Position numbers and translations under genes: made by a program. This document shows, in pieces, positions 25,716-35,100 of a stretch of DNA of 64,000 bases (position 1 is the first letter of the stretch; each line of letters starts with the position of its first letter). The DNA lies in NCBI RefSeq assembly GCF_008033385.1, contig NZ_VOGY01000002.1, positions 124,001 through 188,000 on the forward strand. The letters run 5' to 3'. The notes under the pieces are model-generated. The model worked only from the letters and a program-made list of their open reading frames with translations. It did no database searches and was not told where the DNA came from. This DNA is from Algibacter pacificus (lineage in GTDB: Bacteria; Bacteroidota; Bacteroidia; Flavobacteriales; Flavobacteriaceae).

Positions 25716-26908
25716 ATAGAGCAGTAAAAGTATATTTGGTTCTGCTCGTCTTTATCTTTGTGGGCGCCGCGGTTATCGAGTTTTCGAGAGAAAAACCTAT
25801 CAACTGGAATCGGACGTTTAATGAAAAAGATAAAATTCCGTACGGTACGTTTATTTTATACAATCAGCTTAAAACCTTATTTCCAAAACGTACAGTAAAG
25901 ACTATTAAAAACACACCTTACGAGTATTTTAATGCACTTTATAATTTAGAAGATAGCACGTATAATACTACCGGAACGTATATGCTTGTTGATAATTATG
26001 CAGGCTTAGATGATGTGTCTGCTCAGGAATTATTAGACTTTGTAGCGCATGGAAACGAGGTGTTTATGTCCTCTCATTTTCCATCAAAAAGCATTCAAGA
26101 TTCTTTAGGTATTGAAGTCGATAGCGATTATACTTTTAAAGGCAACGCCAGTTTTAGTTTTTCAAATCCGCGTTTTCAAAACGATTCTATTACTATAGAA
26201 AAAGGATTGGATAATTATTATTTTAAAACCTTAGACTCTGTATCGACCACGGTTTTAGGCTATCAAAAACTCGATTCGGTGCAACGTATTAATTATGTAA
26301 AAGTGAAACATGGTGCGGGTCAATTTTACTTGCATTTACAACCCGTTGTGTTTACCAATTATCATTTGCTTAAAAACGATAATAAAAAATATGCCGAAGC
26401 GGCTTTGAGTTATGTTTCAAATGATACTATTCATTTCGATTCGGCAAATAAAATTGGGAGCGATTTAGGGAGTTCGCCATTGCGTTTTATTCTTAAAACA
26501 CCGGCGTTGCGCTGGGCTTGGTACTTGGCTATTTTTACACTTATTTGTTTTATGATTTTTAATGCCAAACGCCGGCAACGCATTGTAAAATCGATAAAAG
26601 CTAACGAGAATACCACGGTAGCTTTTACAAAAACTATTGGTAATTTGTATTACGAAACCAAAGAACACGATACTATTATTGATAAAAAAATCACCTACTT
26701 TTTAGAATATTTAAGGCGAGAGTATTTATTAGATACACAGATTTTGGATGATAAATTTATTAAAAATTTAAGTCTGAAATCCAACAAAAAACAAGAGAGT
26801 ATAAAACGATTAATTAATTTAATTTTACAATTGAAAGCCAAACGCCATTTGGAAGAGGCCGATTTGTTACGATTAAACAAAGCTATTGAAGCTTTTTATA
26901 ATAAATAA
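25712..26908 (+). CDS. DUF4350-domain membrane protein
   Basis: This 398-residue protein has an N-terminal membrane anchor ('VYLVLLVFIFVGAAVIEF'), an extracytoplasmic DUF4350 domain (about 40-230), a second membrane helix at about 270-288 ('WYLAIFTLICFMIFNAK') and a helical cytosolic tail. The domain starts 'IPYGTFILYNQLKTLFP', typical of DUF4350, and includes 'GTYMLVDNYAGLDDVSAQEL' and 'FVAHGNEVFMSSHFP', a fold reminiscent of class I glutamine amidotransferase-like domains. It starts at an ATGA overlap with DUF4129 and ends 2 bp before the MoxR gene, so the operon is tightly coupled. Function unknown. Confidence 0.85.
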   Translation: MNRAVKVYLVLLVFIFVGAAVIEFSREKPINWNRTFNEKDKIPYGTFILYNQLKTLFPKRTVKTIKNTPYEYFNALYNLEDSTYNTTGTYMLVDNYAGLDDVSAQELLDFVAHGNEVFMSSHFPSKSIQDSLGIEVDSDYTFKGNASFSFSNPRFQNDSITIEKGLDNYYFKTLDSVSTTVLGYQKLDSVQRINYVKVKHGAGQFYLHLQPVVFTNYHLLKNDNKKYAEAALSYVSNDTIHFDSANKIGSDLGSSPLRFILKTPALRWAWYLAIFTLICFMIFNAKRRQRIVKSIKANENTTVAFTKTIGNLYYETKEHDTIIDKKITYFLEYLRREYLLDTQILDDKFIKNLSLKSNKKQESIKRLINLILQLKAKRHLEEADLLRLNKAIEAFYNK

Positions 26909-26910
26909 TT

Positions 26911-27984
26911 ATGGACGAAAATAGTACGCCAAACCAAAATCATTTAGATTTAGAAAACGAGCAGCAAAACTCTGAAAACATGCTTTCGGAGAATGACGTT
27001 GCAGCTGAAACGAATTTAAATTTTAAAAATCGTATCGATTTAAGCGAACTCCAACAAGGGATTATGCTTATTAAAAACGAAATTAGTAAAGTGATTGTGG
27101 GGCAAAAAGGGATGATAGATATGCTTATTGCATCCATTCTCGCCAATGGCCACTCACTAATTGAAGGTGTTCCCGGAGTGGCAAAAACCATTTCAGCTAA
27201 ATTGTTAGCCAAATCTTTAGATATTGGATTTAGCCGTATTCAGTTTACGCCCGATTTAATGCCGAGTGATATTTTAGGAACTTCGGTTTTCGATATGAAA
27301 TCTTCGGAATTTCAATTTAAAAAAGGCCCCATTTTTTCAAATATGATTTTAATTGATGAAATAAATCGTGCCCCAGCAAAAACACAGGCCGCTTTGTTTG
27401 AAGTGATGGAAGAACGCCAAATTACTATTGACGGGCATACTTATAAAATGGATTTACCATTTATTGTTTTAGCCACGCAAAATCCTGTAGAGCAAGAAGG
27501 GACGTATCGTTTGCCCGAAGCTCAATTAGATCGTTTTTTGTTTAAAATTGATATTGATTATCCTAATTTAGATGAAGAAATTGAAATTATTAACAGAGAG
27601 CAGGCTTTACAAGGCGGAACTAAAACCGATAAAATAACCGCACATTTAAGTCAAACCGATATTTCTAAATATCAAAACCTAGTTACTCAAATTATAATTG
27701 AAGGACATTTAGTAAAATACATTGCCAATATTATTGTGAATACACGAAGTAATCCGTTTTTATATTTAGGAGCTTCGCCAAGAGCATCTATAGCTATTTT
27801 AAAAGCCAGTAAAGCTTTTGCAGCCATGAACGGACGCGACTTTGTAACCCCAGAAGATATTAAACAAGCCGCTATTCCAGTATTACAACACCGCGTTATT
27901 GTAACGCCAGAACGTGAAATGGAAGGGGTAACGTCTAAGCAGATTATTAAGCAAATTATTGAAGCTGTGGAGATACCTCGGTAG
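26911..27984 (+). CDS. MoxR-family AAA+ ATPase
   Basis: This is a cytoplasmic MoxR-type AAA+ ATPase. After a 45-residue acidic N-terminus come Walker A 'GVPGVAKT' (about 89-96), 'IQFTPDLMPSDILGT', Walker B 'MILIDEINRAPAKTQ' with the arginine-finger region 'FEVMEERQITIDG', sensor 1 'FIVLATQNPVEQEGTYRLPE', and sensor 2/lid 'LGASPRASIAILKASKAFAA'. The 357-residue length is slightly above average because of the N-terminal extension. It sits after DUF4350 and before DUF58. MoxR proteins are thought to act as chaperones for partner proteins, often with von Willebrand/MIDAS-like partners, and DUF58 is the usual neighbour. Confidence 0.94.
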   Translation: MDENSTPNQNHLDLENEQQNSENMLSENDVAAETNLNFKNRIDLSELQQGIMLIKNEISKVIVGQKGMIDMLIASILANGHSLIEGVPGVAKTISAKLLAKSLDIGFSRIQFTPDLMPSDILGTSVFDMKSSEFQFKKGPIFSNMILIDEINRAPAKTQAALFEVMEERQITIDGHTYKMDLPFIVLATQNPVEQEGTYRLPEAQLDRFLFKIDIDYPNLDEEIEIINREQALQGGTKTDKITAHLSQTDISKYQNLVTQIIIEGHLVKYIANIIVNTRSNPFLYLGASPRASIAILKASKAFAAMNGRDFVTPEDIKQAAIPVLQHRVIVTPEREMEGVTSKQIIKQIIEAVEIPR

Positions 27985-27994
27985 GTTTTAGTTT

Positions 27995-28050
27995 TCAGTC
28001 TCAGTCGCAGTTAAAAATACAGTCGCAGTTGCAGTAAAAAGTCTCAGTTT
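27995..28050 (+). repeat. Short imperfect CAGTC(T/G)CAG-type direct repeats
   Basis: The gap between the MoxR and DUF58 genes holds five or six CAGT/GCAGT units (CAGTCTCAGTCGCAG, CAGTCGCAGTTGCAG, GTCTCAG) separated by A/T tracts. They are too short and irregular for CRISPR. They look like a simple-sequence repeat of the kind scattered in flavobacterial intergenic DNA. Confidence 0.6.
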
Positions 28051-28052
28051 TA

Positions 28053-28067
28053 AGTAAACAGTTTACT
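28053..28067. promoter_or_regulatory. 15-bp palindrome upstream of the DUF58 gene
   Basis: AGTAAAC, a single A, and GTTTACT make a perfect 7-bp inverted repeat with a 1-nt centre, about 95 bp before the DUF58 start. This could be an operator giving the last gene separate control. No binding protein can be named. Confidence 0.35.
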
Positions 28068-28161
28068 CCGGATCTTAAAAAAATGAATATAAATAAACAT
28101 AAATTTTACTTGTGTAACTATTAAAATTTTGACAATCTAACCAAGAACCAAGAACAAACAA

Positions 28162-29493
28162 ATGAAACGCCTAAAACCCTTTTACATACAAAATCGTTTT
28201 TTTTACGCTTGCATAGCGCTCATGGTTTTGTTTGTCATCAGTTTTGTGTTTCCGTGGCTATTTAATTTGGTGAAGTTGCTCTTACTCGGGCTTTTTGCGC
28301 TCTGTATTTTAGATGCGCTTTTGCTGTTCGTCGCTAAAAAAGGAATAAAAGGGACGCGTGATTTACCTGAAAAATTCTCGAATGGCGATCAGAATGCCAT
28401 TGGTATTTCAATTGAAAATTTTTACACCTTTCCTATATATATTCAAATTATAGATGAAATCCCTGTGCAGTTTCAAGTGCGCGATTTTAAAATTGATAGA
28501 AAGCTCGAGGCGTCGAGTGTTACCAAATTAGAATATCAATTACGTCCCACAGAACGTGGTGAGTACCAGTTTGGGAAACTTAATATTTACGTGTCATCGG
28601 TGTTCGGACTCATCTCCCGACGTTTTTGGTTCGATGATGATGTCATGATTCCTACTTACCCAAGTTTTATTCAATTACGAAAATATAACCTGCTCGCCAT
28701 TAGTAATAATTTGTTGCAATATGGGGTTAAAAAAGTACGTAAGCTTGGACATACCATGGAATTCGAGCAAATTAAAGATTATGTTTTAGGCGATGATTTA
28801 CGCACCATAAACTGGAAAGCGACCGCTAAGAGAAACCAATTAATGGTGAATCAATTTCAAGATGAAAAATCGCAGCCCGTTTATTCTGTAATTGATAAAG
28901 GGCGTGTTATGAAAATGCCTTTCGATGGGTTAACGTTGCTAGATTACGCCATAAATGCGTCTTTAGTAATATCCAATGTAGCGTTAAAAAAACAAGATAA
29001 AGCGGGGATATTCGCCTTTTCTAAAAAGGTTGAAAATAGAGTCGTCGCAGAGCGTAGAACCTCACAAATGAATTTAATTTTGGAGGCACTTTACAATGTG
29101 AATACCGATTTTTTTGAAAGTGATTTTGGACGCCTATATGCCGATGTAAAACGAAATATCAGACAACGAAGTCTAGTTTTACTCTACACTAATTTTGAAA
29201 CTTTAGATGGTTTACATCGTCAGTTACCGTATTTAAAGGGTATTGCTAAAAGTCATTTGTTAGTGGTTATCTTCTTTAAAAATACAGAATTAGACAGCTT
29301 AATTTCAGATAAAGCTACCACAGTTCAGCAAGCTTATGATAAAGTCATTGCTGAAAAATTTGCTTTCGAAAAACGACTCATTGTAAACGAATTAAAGAAA
29401 TACGGGATTTATTCTATTTTAACCACTCCCGAAAATTTAACCATCGATACGATTAATAAATACCTCGAAATTAAAGCCCGTGGTTTGCTTTAG
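28162..29493 (+). CDS. DUF58-domain membrane protein
   Basis: This 443-residue protein has two close N-terminal membrane helices (about 12-58: 'YACIALMVLFVISFVFPWLF' and the following 'LLLLGLFALCILDALLLF'), an immunoglobulin-like stretch, and the DUF58 motif 'VLGDDLRTINWKATAKRNQL' (about 208-227). The vWA-like fold continues with 'QPVYSVIDKGRVMKMPFDG', where the usual MIDAS D-x-S-x-S is replaced by D-K-G-R, so metal binding there is doubtful. DUF58 and MoxR proteins are commonly encoded together. It is set 177 bp after the MoxR gene, across a repeat-bearing gap, unlike the overlapping genes upstream. Confidence 0.92.
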   Translation: MKRLKPFYIQNRFFYACIALMVLFVISFVFPWLFNLVKLLLLGLFALCILDALLLFVAKKGIKGTRDLPEKFSNGDQNAIGISIENFYTFPIYIQIIDEIPVQFQVRDFKIDRKLEASSVTKLEYQLRPTERGEYQFGKLNIYVSSVFGLISRRFWFDDDVMIPTYPSFIQLRKYNLLAISNNLLQYGVKKVRKLGHTMEFEQIKDYVLGDDLRTINWKATAKRNQLMVNQFQDEKSQPVYSVIDKGRVMKMPFDGLTLLDYAINASLVISNVALKKQDKAGIFAFSKKVENRVVAERRTSQMNLILEALYNVNTDFFESDFGRLYADVKRNIRQRSLVLLYTNFETLDGLHRQLPYLKGIAKSHLLVVIFFKNTELDSLISDKATTVQQAYDKVIAEKFAFEKRLIVNELKKYGIYSILTTPENLTIDTINKYLEIKARGLL

Positions 29494-29653
29494 TTTTTTA
29501 AATGTACACTTTTACTTTTATAAATGTTGTAAACAGTTGTTAGTGAATCGACGATTAAAATTTAGTTAGATTTCATACAGAATCCGTACGTTTTAGTCTT
29601 ATGCGCTGAATATATTTTTATACCTTTAGAAAACATTTAATAGAGGTTGGATT

Positions 29654-31327
29654 ATGAAAATAGGAGGTTTTTCGGTTTTAAACAGAGCGTATCAAATAGA
29701 AAAATTACAAACAGAACAATTTGATTTAGCTATTATTGGTGGTGGTGTTACAGGCTCAGGAATTGCTTTGGATGCCGCATCGCGCGGATTAAAAGTCTGC
29801 TTAGTTGAAAAAAGTGATTTCGCTTCGGGAACCAGTAATAAATCGACTAAATTAATACACGGCGGATTACGCTATTTGAAACAATTGGAAATTGGATTGG
29901 TTCGAGAATCGGGGTCCGAGCGTGCTATTGTGCATAAATTAGCACCGCATTTAGTGATTCCAGAAAAAATGTTACTTCCGCTAGTTGAAGGGGGAACTTA
30001 TGGTAAAATGATGACATCTATCGGACTTAAAGTCTATGATTTTTTAGCCAATGTTACTGGGGATGACCGCAGAAAAATGCTGGATAAAGAAGAGACTTTA
30101 AGTAAAGAATCCCTTTTGGATGACGCTGTGATTTTAGGAAGCGGACTCTACGCAGAATACCGTACCGACGATGCACGACTAACTATCGAAATCCTTAAAA
30201 GAGCGGCTGAATTTGGTGCAACTATCATAAATTATTGCGAAATGACATCCTTTGTTTATAATCAGGATTCTAAAATAGAACGTTTAAATTGTATCGATTA
30301 TAATACAGGGCATACCTTTCAAATTCAGGCTAAAAATTATGTTTCGGCAACCGGGCCTTGGGTGGATTTATTACGTGAAAAAGACCATTCTATGAATAAA
30401 AAACATTTGCACCTCACTAAAGGCGTGCATATTGTTTTTCCTTTTGAAAAATTATCGATTAAACAATCCATTTATTTTGATGTTCCAGACGGGCGTATGA
30501 TTTTTGCAATTCCCAGAGGGCGTATCACTTATGTGGGAACAACTGATACCAATTACAGCGGGAATTTAGAGCGGGTAGTGGCCACCAAAGACGATGCCGA
30601 GTATTTATTAGAAGCTGTGAACAATATGTTTCCAACGGTTCATGTGTCAATAGAAGATATCGAATCTAATTGGGCTGGTTTGCGACCGCTTATTCATGAA
30701 GAAGATAAAGACCCGTCCGAGCTTTCTAGAAAAGATGAATTGTTTCTATCCAAAAGCGGACTTATTTCCATTGCTGGCGGAAAATTAACAGGATATCGTA
30801 AAATGGCACAGCGTGCTTTGGATGCCGTTTTAGATACTATGAACGATGAAAAACAGGAAAAATATAAAAAGTCAAGGACTAAAAAAATTCCCTTAGTTGA
30901 ACCGGTGTTGGAAACTACGGAAGCGGTTAATGCGTATCAAAAAGAGATGGCTGCAACTTTAGAAAAGTTAGGAGTTACAGATCAGTATCAGGCTTGGTAT
31001 TTATGTACAACCTATGGTAAACAAGCCGATATAATCATTGAGAAATCAAAAGCATTTGAAGGAGACGATGTTTTGAAACGCTTAATTAGAGCCGAACTTT
31101 GGTTTGCCATTCAGAACGAAATGGTAAATAGTTTAACCGATTTTTTTGTCCGTCGCACTGGGCGCTTATATTTTAATATTTCAAGTATAAAAAAATACTA
31201 TCAGGTGATTTTAAAAGATGCCACTAATTATTTAAATTGGAATGAAAAGCGCAGGACTTCCGAAGCCGAAAAACTAGAGTTACTCTTAAAAGATGCTACC
31301 ACTTATTATAAAGAGGTGTTCAAATAA
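29654..31327 (+). CDS. glpD: Glycerol-3-phosphate dehydrogenase (FAD-dependent)
   Basis: This membrane-associated flavoenzyme oxidises sn-glycerol 3-phosphate to dihydroxyacetone phosphate and feeds electrons to the quinone pool. The FAD-binding dinucleotide motif 'AIIGGGVTGSGIALDAASRG' lies at about 27-46. 'FASGTSNKSTKLIHGGLRYL' is the GlpD signature, 'ATGPWVDLL' and 'GVHIVFPF' follow, and 'ISIAGGKLTGYRKMA' is the C-terminal flavin loop. The DAO_C domain occupies about 400-530. At 557 residues it is the normal size. It stands alone, with no glpK or glpF beside it in the window. Supply of G3P could come from the glycerophosphodiester phosphodiesterase encoded at the window's right end, but that link is inference. 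Confidence 0.95.
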   Translation: MKIGGFSVLNRAYQIEKLQTEQFDLAIIGGGVTGSGIALDAASRGLKVCLVEKSDFASGTSNKSTKLIHGGLRYLKQLEIGLVRESGSERAIVHKLAPHLVIPEKMLLPLVEGGTYGKMMTSIGLKVYDFLANVTGDDRRKMLDKEETLSKESLLDDAVILGSGLYAEYRTDDARLTIEILKRAAEFGATIINYCEMTSFVYNQDSKIERLNCIDYNTGHTFQIQAKNYVSATGPWVDLLREKDHSMNKKHLHLTKGVHIVFPFEKLSIKQSIYFDVPDGRMIFAIPRGRITYVGTTDTNYSGNLERVVATKDDAEYLLEAVNNMFPTVHVSIEDIESNWAGLRPLIHEEDKDPSELSRKDELFLSKSGLISIAGGKLTGYRKMAQRALDAVLDTMNDEKQEKYKKSRTKKIPLVEPVLETTEAVNAYQKEMAATLEKLGVTDQYQAWYLCTTYGKQADIIIEKSKAFEGDDVLKRLIRAELWFAIQNEMVNSLTDFFVRRTGRLYFNISSIKKYYQVILKDATNYLNWNEKRRTSEAEKLELLLKDATTYYKEVFK

Positions 31328-31451
31328 CAAAAAAGAAAAACATATTGAATAGTAAGCTGTAGGTTTGTTTAGTGAAATTCAATTAGTAAAATTATGGTAT
31401 ACTAATTAATTCGTGAATTCGTGGCTAAAAGTTTTTAGAAGCTATAGTTAG

Positions 31452-31467
31452 ATGCATTAAAGTGCAT
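31452..31467. promoter_or_regulatory. Inverted repeat before the truncated haemoglobin gene
   Basis: ATGCA (31452-31456), six bases, and TGCAT (31463-31467) form a symmetrical site just upstream of the -7-like box at 31477, where an activator could sit. It does not match the FNR or Crp consensus, so the regulator is unknown. Confidence 0.35.
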
Positions 31468-31476
31468 GGTTTTAAC

Positions 31477-31484
31477 TAAATTTG
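31477..31484 (+). promoter_or_regulatory. Possible -7 box of the truncated haemoglobin gene
   Basis: TAAATTTG is an exact TAnnTTTG match. It ends only 4 bp before the ATG at 31489, so a transcript starting there would have almost no leader. No TTG -33 element is visible at the usual spacing. Confidence 0.4.
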
Positions 31485-31488
31485 AAGT

Positions 31489-31878
31489 ATGAAAAAAGAT
31501 TTACAAACTCGCGAAGATGTAAAATTATTGGTAGCTTCCTTTTACGACAAAGTGAGAGCAGATACTGTTTTAGGTCCGTTTTTTAAAGAGGCTATAAAAG
31601 ATTGGGATGCGCATATCGAACGCTTAACTACCTTTTGGGAAGCTAGTTTGTTTTTAAAAACGAAATACACAGGAAATCCGTTGGAAACCCATATTAAAGT
31701 AGATGCCGATCATCAACATAGTATCACACAGGTACAATTCGGACTTTGGTTAAATCTATGGTTTCAAACGATAGATGAACTTTTTGAAGGCGATTATGCC
31801 CAAAACGCCAAATTTAAAGCCCGTAAAATGGGCTCATTTTTATATCTAAAAATATTTGAAGCTCGGGAAATTAAGTGA
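31489..31878 (+). CDS. Group III truncated haemoglobin
   Basis: This is a 129-residue truncated haemoglobin of group III (trHbP/CtrHb type). Visible features are 'VASFYDKVRADTVLGPFFKE' (helices A-C with the Y and F of the distal region), 'LTTFWEASLFLKTKYTGNP' (helix E, with the Trp typical of group III), and 'LETHIKV' holding the probable proximal His at H68. The C-terminal helices run through 'FGLWLNLWFQTIDELFEG'. Such proteins bind O2 or NO in the cytoplasm, and some are linked to peroxide or NO stress. It stands alone between glpD and ccsBA and follows an inverted repeat and a -7-like box. Confidence 0.92.
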   Translation: MKKDLQTREDVKLLVASFYDKVRADTVLGPFFKEAIKDWDAHIERLTTFWEASLFLKTKYTGNPLETHIKVDADHQHSITQVQFGLWLNLWFQTIDELFEGDYAQNAKFKARKMGSFLYLKIFEAREIK

Positions 31879-32071
31879 GTTATTTCCTAAAAAAAAGATC
31901 GTTTATTAAAAATCAGTTGAAGCTCATTTGTTTCAGTTTCTAGAATTTTATAATGAATTGCATAGTGTATGGCTGTAATTATACTTTTTAAAATCATAAA
32001 TTAGGGTTTAAAGCCGAACTTTAGTCCTTTTTTTATAACAGTTTTAACACTTCATAATAAACTTAAATCAT

Positions 32072-32079
32072 TAAATTTG
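32072..32079 (+). promoter_or_regulatory. Possible -7 box of the ccsBA gene
   Basis: TAAATTTG matches the Bacteroidota -7 consensus and ends 25 bp before the ATG at 32105, a sensible leader length. The -33 TTG is not evident. Confidence 0.4.
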
Positions 32080-32104
32080 CACGACCTTAAAAAGGCCTTC
32101 TATT

Positions 32105-35100
32105 ATGCAAAAAAAACTAGCTAATATTCTTTTCTCAACACGTTTAACCTCTGTTTTATTTATTGTTTTTGCCGCCGCTATGGCCACAGGGACATTTTTA
32201 GATGCAGGACAAGACATGTCGCCAACGCCATATTCTAGAAATTTAATTTATAATACCTGGTGGTTTGAGGGCATCATGGTGTTTTTTGTAATAAATTTTG
32301 TTGGAAATATTTTTCGATTCCGTTTATATAAAAAAGAAAAATGGGCCACTTTTATTCTTCATTTATCTTTCATTTTTATTTTAATTGGTGCTTTTATTAC
32401 CAGATATGCTAGTTTTGAAGGGATGATGGCTATTCGTGAAGGCGCAACCGAAAATTCATTTCTATCACAAAAAACATATTTAACTACCTATATTGATGGT
32501 GATTTTAAAATTAACGGCGTAGAACAACGTCGTGTTTTAGAAAATGAAGTTGATTTTTCTGGACGATTAGAAAACGATTTTGTTGTACATACAGCATACC
32601 ATAATACACCAGTAACCTTAGAATTAGAAAAATTTATTGTTGGTGCCGAAGAAGATATTAGGCCCGATGAGAATGGCGAGTCTTATTTAAAAATGGTTGA
32701 GGCAGATGGAAGTGGACCGCACAATCATTTTTTAAAAGAAGGTCAAGTGTCTAGTGTACATAATGTATTGTTTGCGCTTAATAAACCAACCGATGGTGCT
32801 ATAAATATCACCTATAAAAACAATGAGTTGACTATAAACTCACCTTTTGAAGGGGAGTACATGACTATGGCAACCCGCGCAGAAGGGAAATTAGTAAAAG
32901 ATAGTGTACAGCCTTTAATTTTACGTTCGCGTTATGTTATTGGTAACATGCAATTGGTATTTCCAAAACCTGTAGTAAAAGGTGTTTTCGATGTGGTTAA
33001 AAAAGCCACTTTTCTTAAAAATGATCAAGATGGTGTGGTATTAAAAGTAACCGCTAATGGTGAAACTCAAAGTGTGGGATTACTGGGAGGAAAAGGTTCA
33101 AACAGCAGTTTTAAGCAAGTTAAAATTGGTGGATTAGATTTCGCTTTTAAATATGGATCTAAAAATTTAGAACTCCCTTTTTCTATAAAATTAAACGATT
33201 TCGAAGCGGAACGTTATCCAGGAACAGAAAGAGGTTATTCAGCATATTCTAGTGAAGTTACGGTTATCGATGAGCAAGAAGGCGATTTCGATTATAAAAT
33301 ATTTATGAATAACATTTTAGATCACCGTGGGTATCGTTTTTTTCAATCAAGTTTCGATCCTGATGAAAAAGGAACCATTCTTTCTGTAAATCACGATTAC
33401 TGGGGCACACTATTAACATATATTGGTTACTTTATGCTTTATTTTGGTTTAATGGCTATATTGTTTTCTAAGCATTCACGCTTTGGAGATCTTAAAAAAC
33501 AACTTGAAAAAGTTAAGGCTAAAAAAGCAAAACTGCTCGGTGTTTTTGTGTTACTTTTCGGTTTACAAGGTTTTGCCCAAGAACATTCAGCCAACGATGG
33601 GCACGACCATTCCGCACCATCCAAAGCCCAAATCGATTCTATTTTAAAAGCCAATATTACACCCAAAGAACACGCGGCAGAATTTGGTAATTTGGTGATT
33701 CAAGATTTAAGCGGACGTATGATGCCGGTGAATACTTATGCTTCCGAAATGCTTCGAAAGTTAAGTAAATACGATACTTACGAAGATTTTGATGCCAACC
33801 AAGTGTTTTTATCTATTCAGGAAAGTCCGCAACTTTGGTACAATGTGCCTATTATTTATTTGAAAGCTAAAAAAGCCGACTCTATTCGCCACATGATTGG
33901 TCTCGATTTAGATGAAACCTATGCCACATTAGCTGATTTTTTCACAGAAAGAGGGGAGTACATTTTAGCACCATATTTGGACGAAGCTTATAAAGCTCAA
34001 GTGCCAAACGGATTTCAAAAGGAATTTAAAGAAGCCGATCAACGTGTTAATTTATTATTTAATACGGTTGAAGGACGCTCGTTAAAAATATTTCCTATTC
34101 CAGATGATGCTAATCATAAATGGATTTCTAATTATGAATATAAACAGGATCCAACCGTTATTAAGGATTCATTATATAACAACTTTGTAAAAAGCGGATT
34201 TTTAGCTTATTTATATACTTTGAATGCGGCTAAAAAATCGGGTGACTTTTCTCAAGCCTCAAAACTTTTAAAAGCCTTTAAAGATACCCAACACCGTTAC
34301 GGCGGTTCAGTCATGTTAAGCGACCAAAAGATAAAAACGGAAGTACTGTATAATAAATACGATATTTTCAAAAAACTATTTAGCTTCTATATGTACGCTG
34401 GAACTTTTATGTTTATCTTATTAATTGTTCAAATATTTAAATCGAAAAATAAAGGATTAAATATGGCTATAAAAGGCTTTAAATTTATCATTATTGGTTT
34501 ATTTATTTTACACACTACAGGGTTAATAGTACGTTGGTATTTATCGGGGCACGCGCCTTGGAGTGATGCTTATGAGTCTATGATTTACGTGGCTTGGGCT
34601 ACCATGTTATTCGGGTTGCTTTTCGGAAGAAAAAGTGATTTAACCATGGCGTCTACTGCTTTTGTAACTTCCATGATTTTAATGATTGCACATTGGAACT
34701 GGATGGATCCTGCCATTGCAAACCTACAACCCGTATTAAATAGTTATTGGTTAATGATTCACGTGGCGGTTATTGTAGCGAGTTACGGACCATTTACCTT
34801 GGGCATGATTTTAGGTTTAGTAGCCTTATTTTTAATGATTTTCACCAACAAAGACAACAAAGACAAAATGCTGCTTAATATTAAGGAGCTTACTATTATA
34901 AACGAAATGGCATTAACCGTTGGTTTAGTCATGCTTACTATCGGAAACTTTTTAGGAGGTATGTGGGCCAACGAAAGTTGGGGACGCTACTGGGGCTGGG
35001 ATCCAAAAGAAACTTGGGCGCTTATTAGTATCATGATTTATGCCTTTGTCGTGCACATGCGTTTGGTACCGGGATTACGTGGGCGTTGGTTATTTAATCT

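Noticed and set aside
27995-28050. Possible CRISPR-like repeats
   Set aside because: Units are under 15 bp, irregular, and lack spacers of constant size; no cas gene is in the window.
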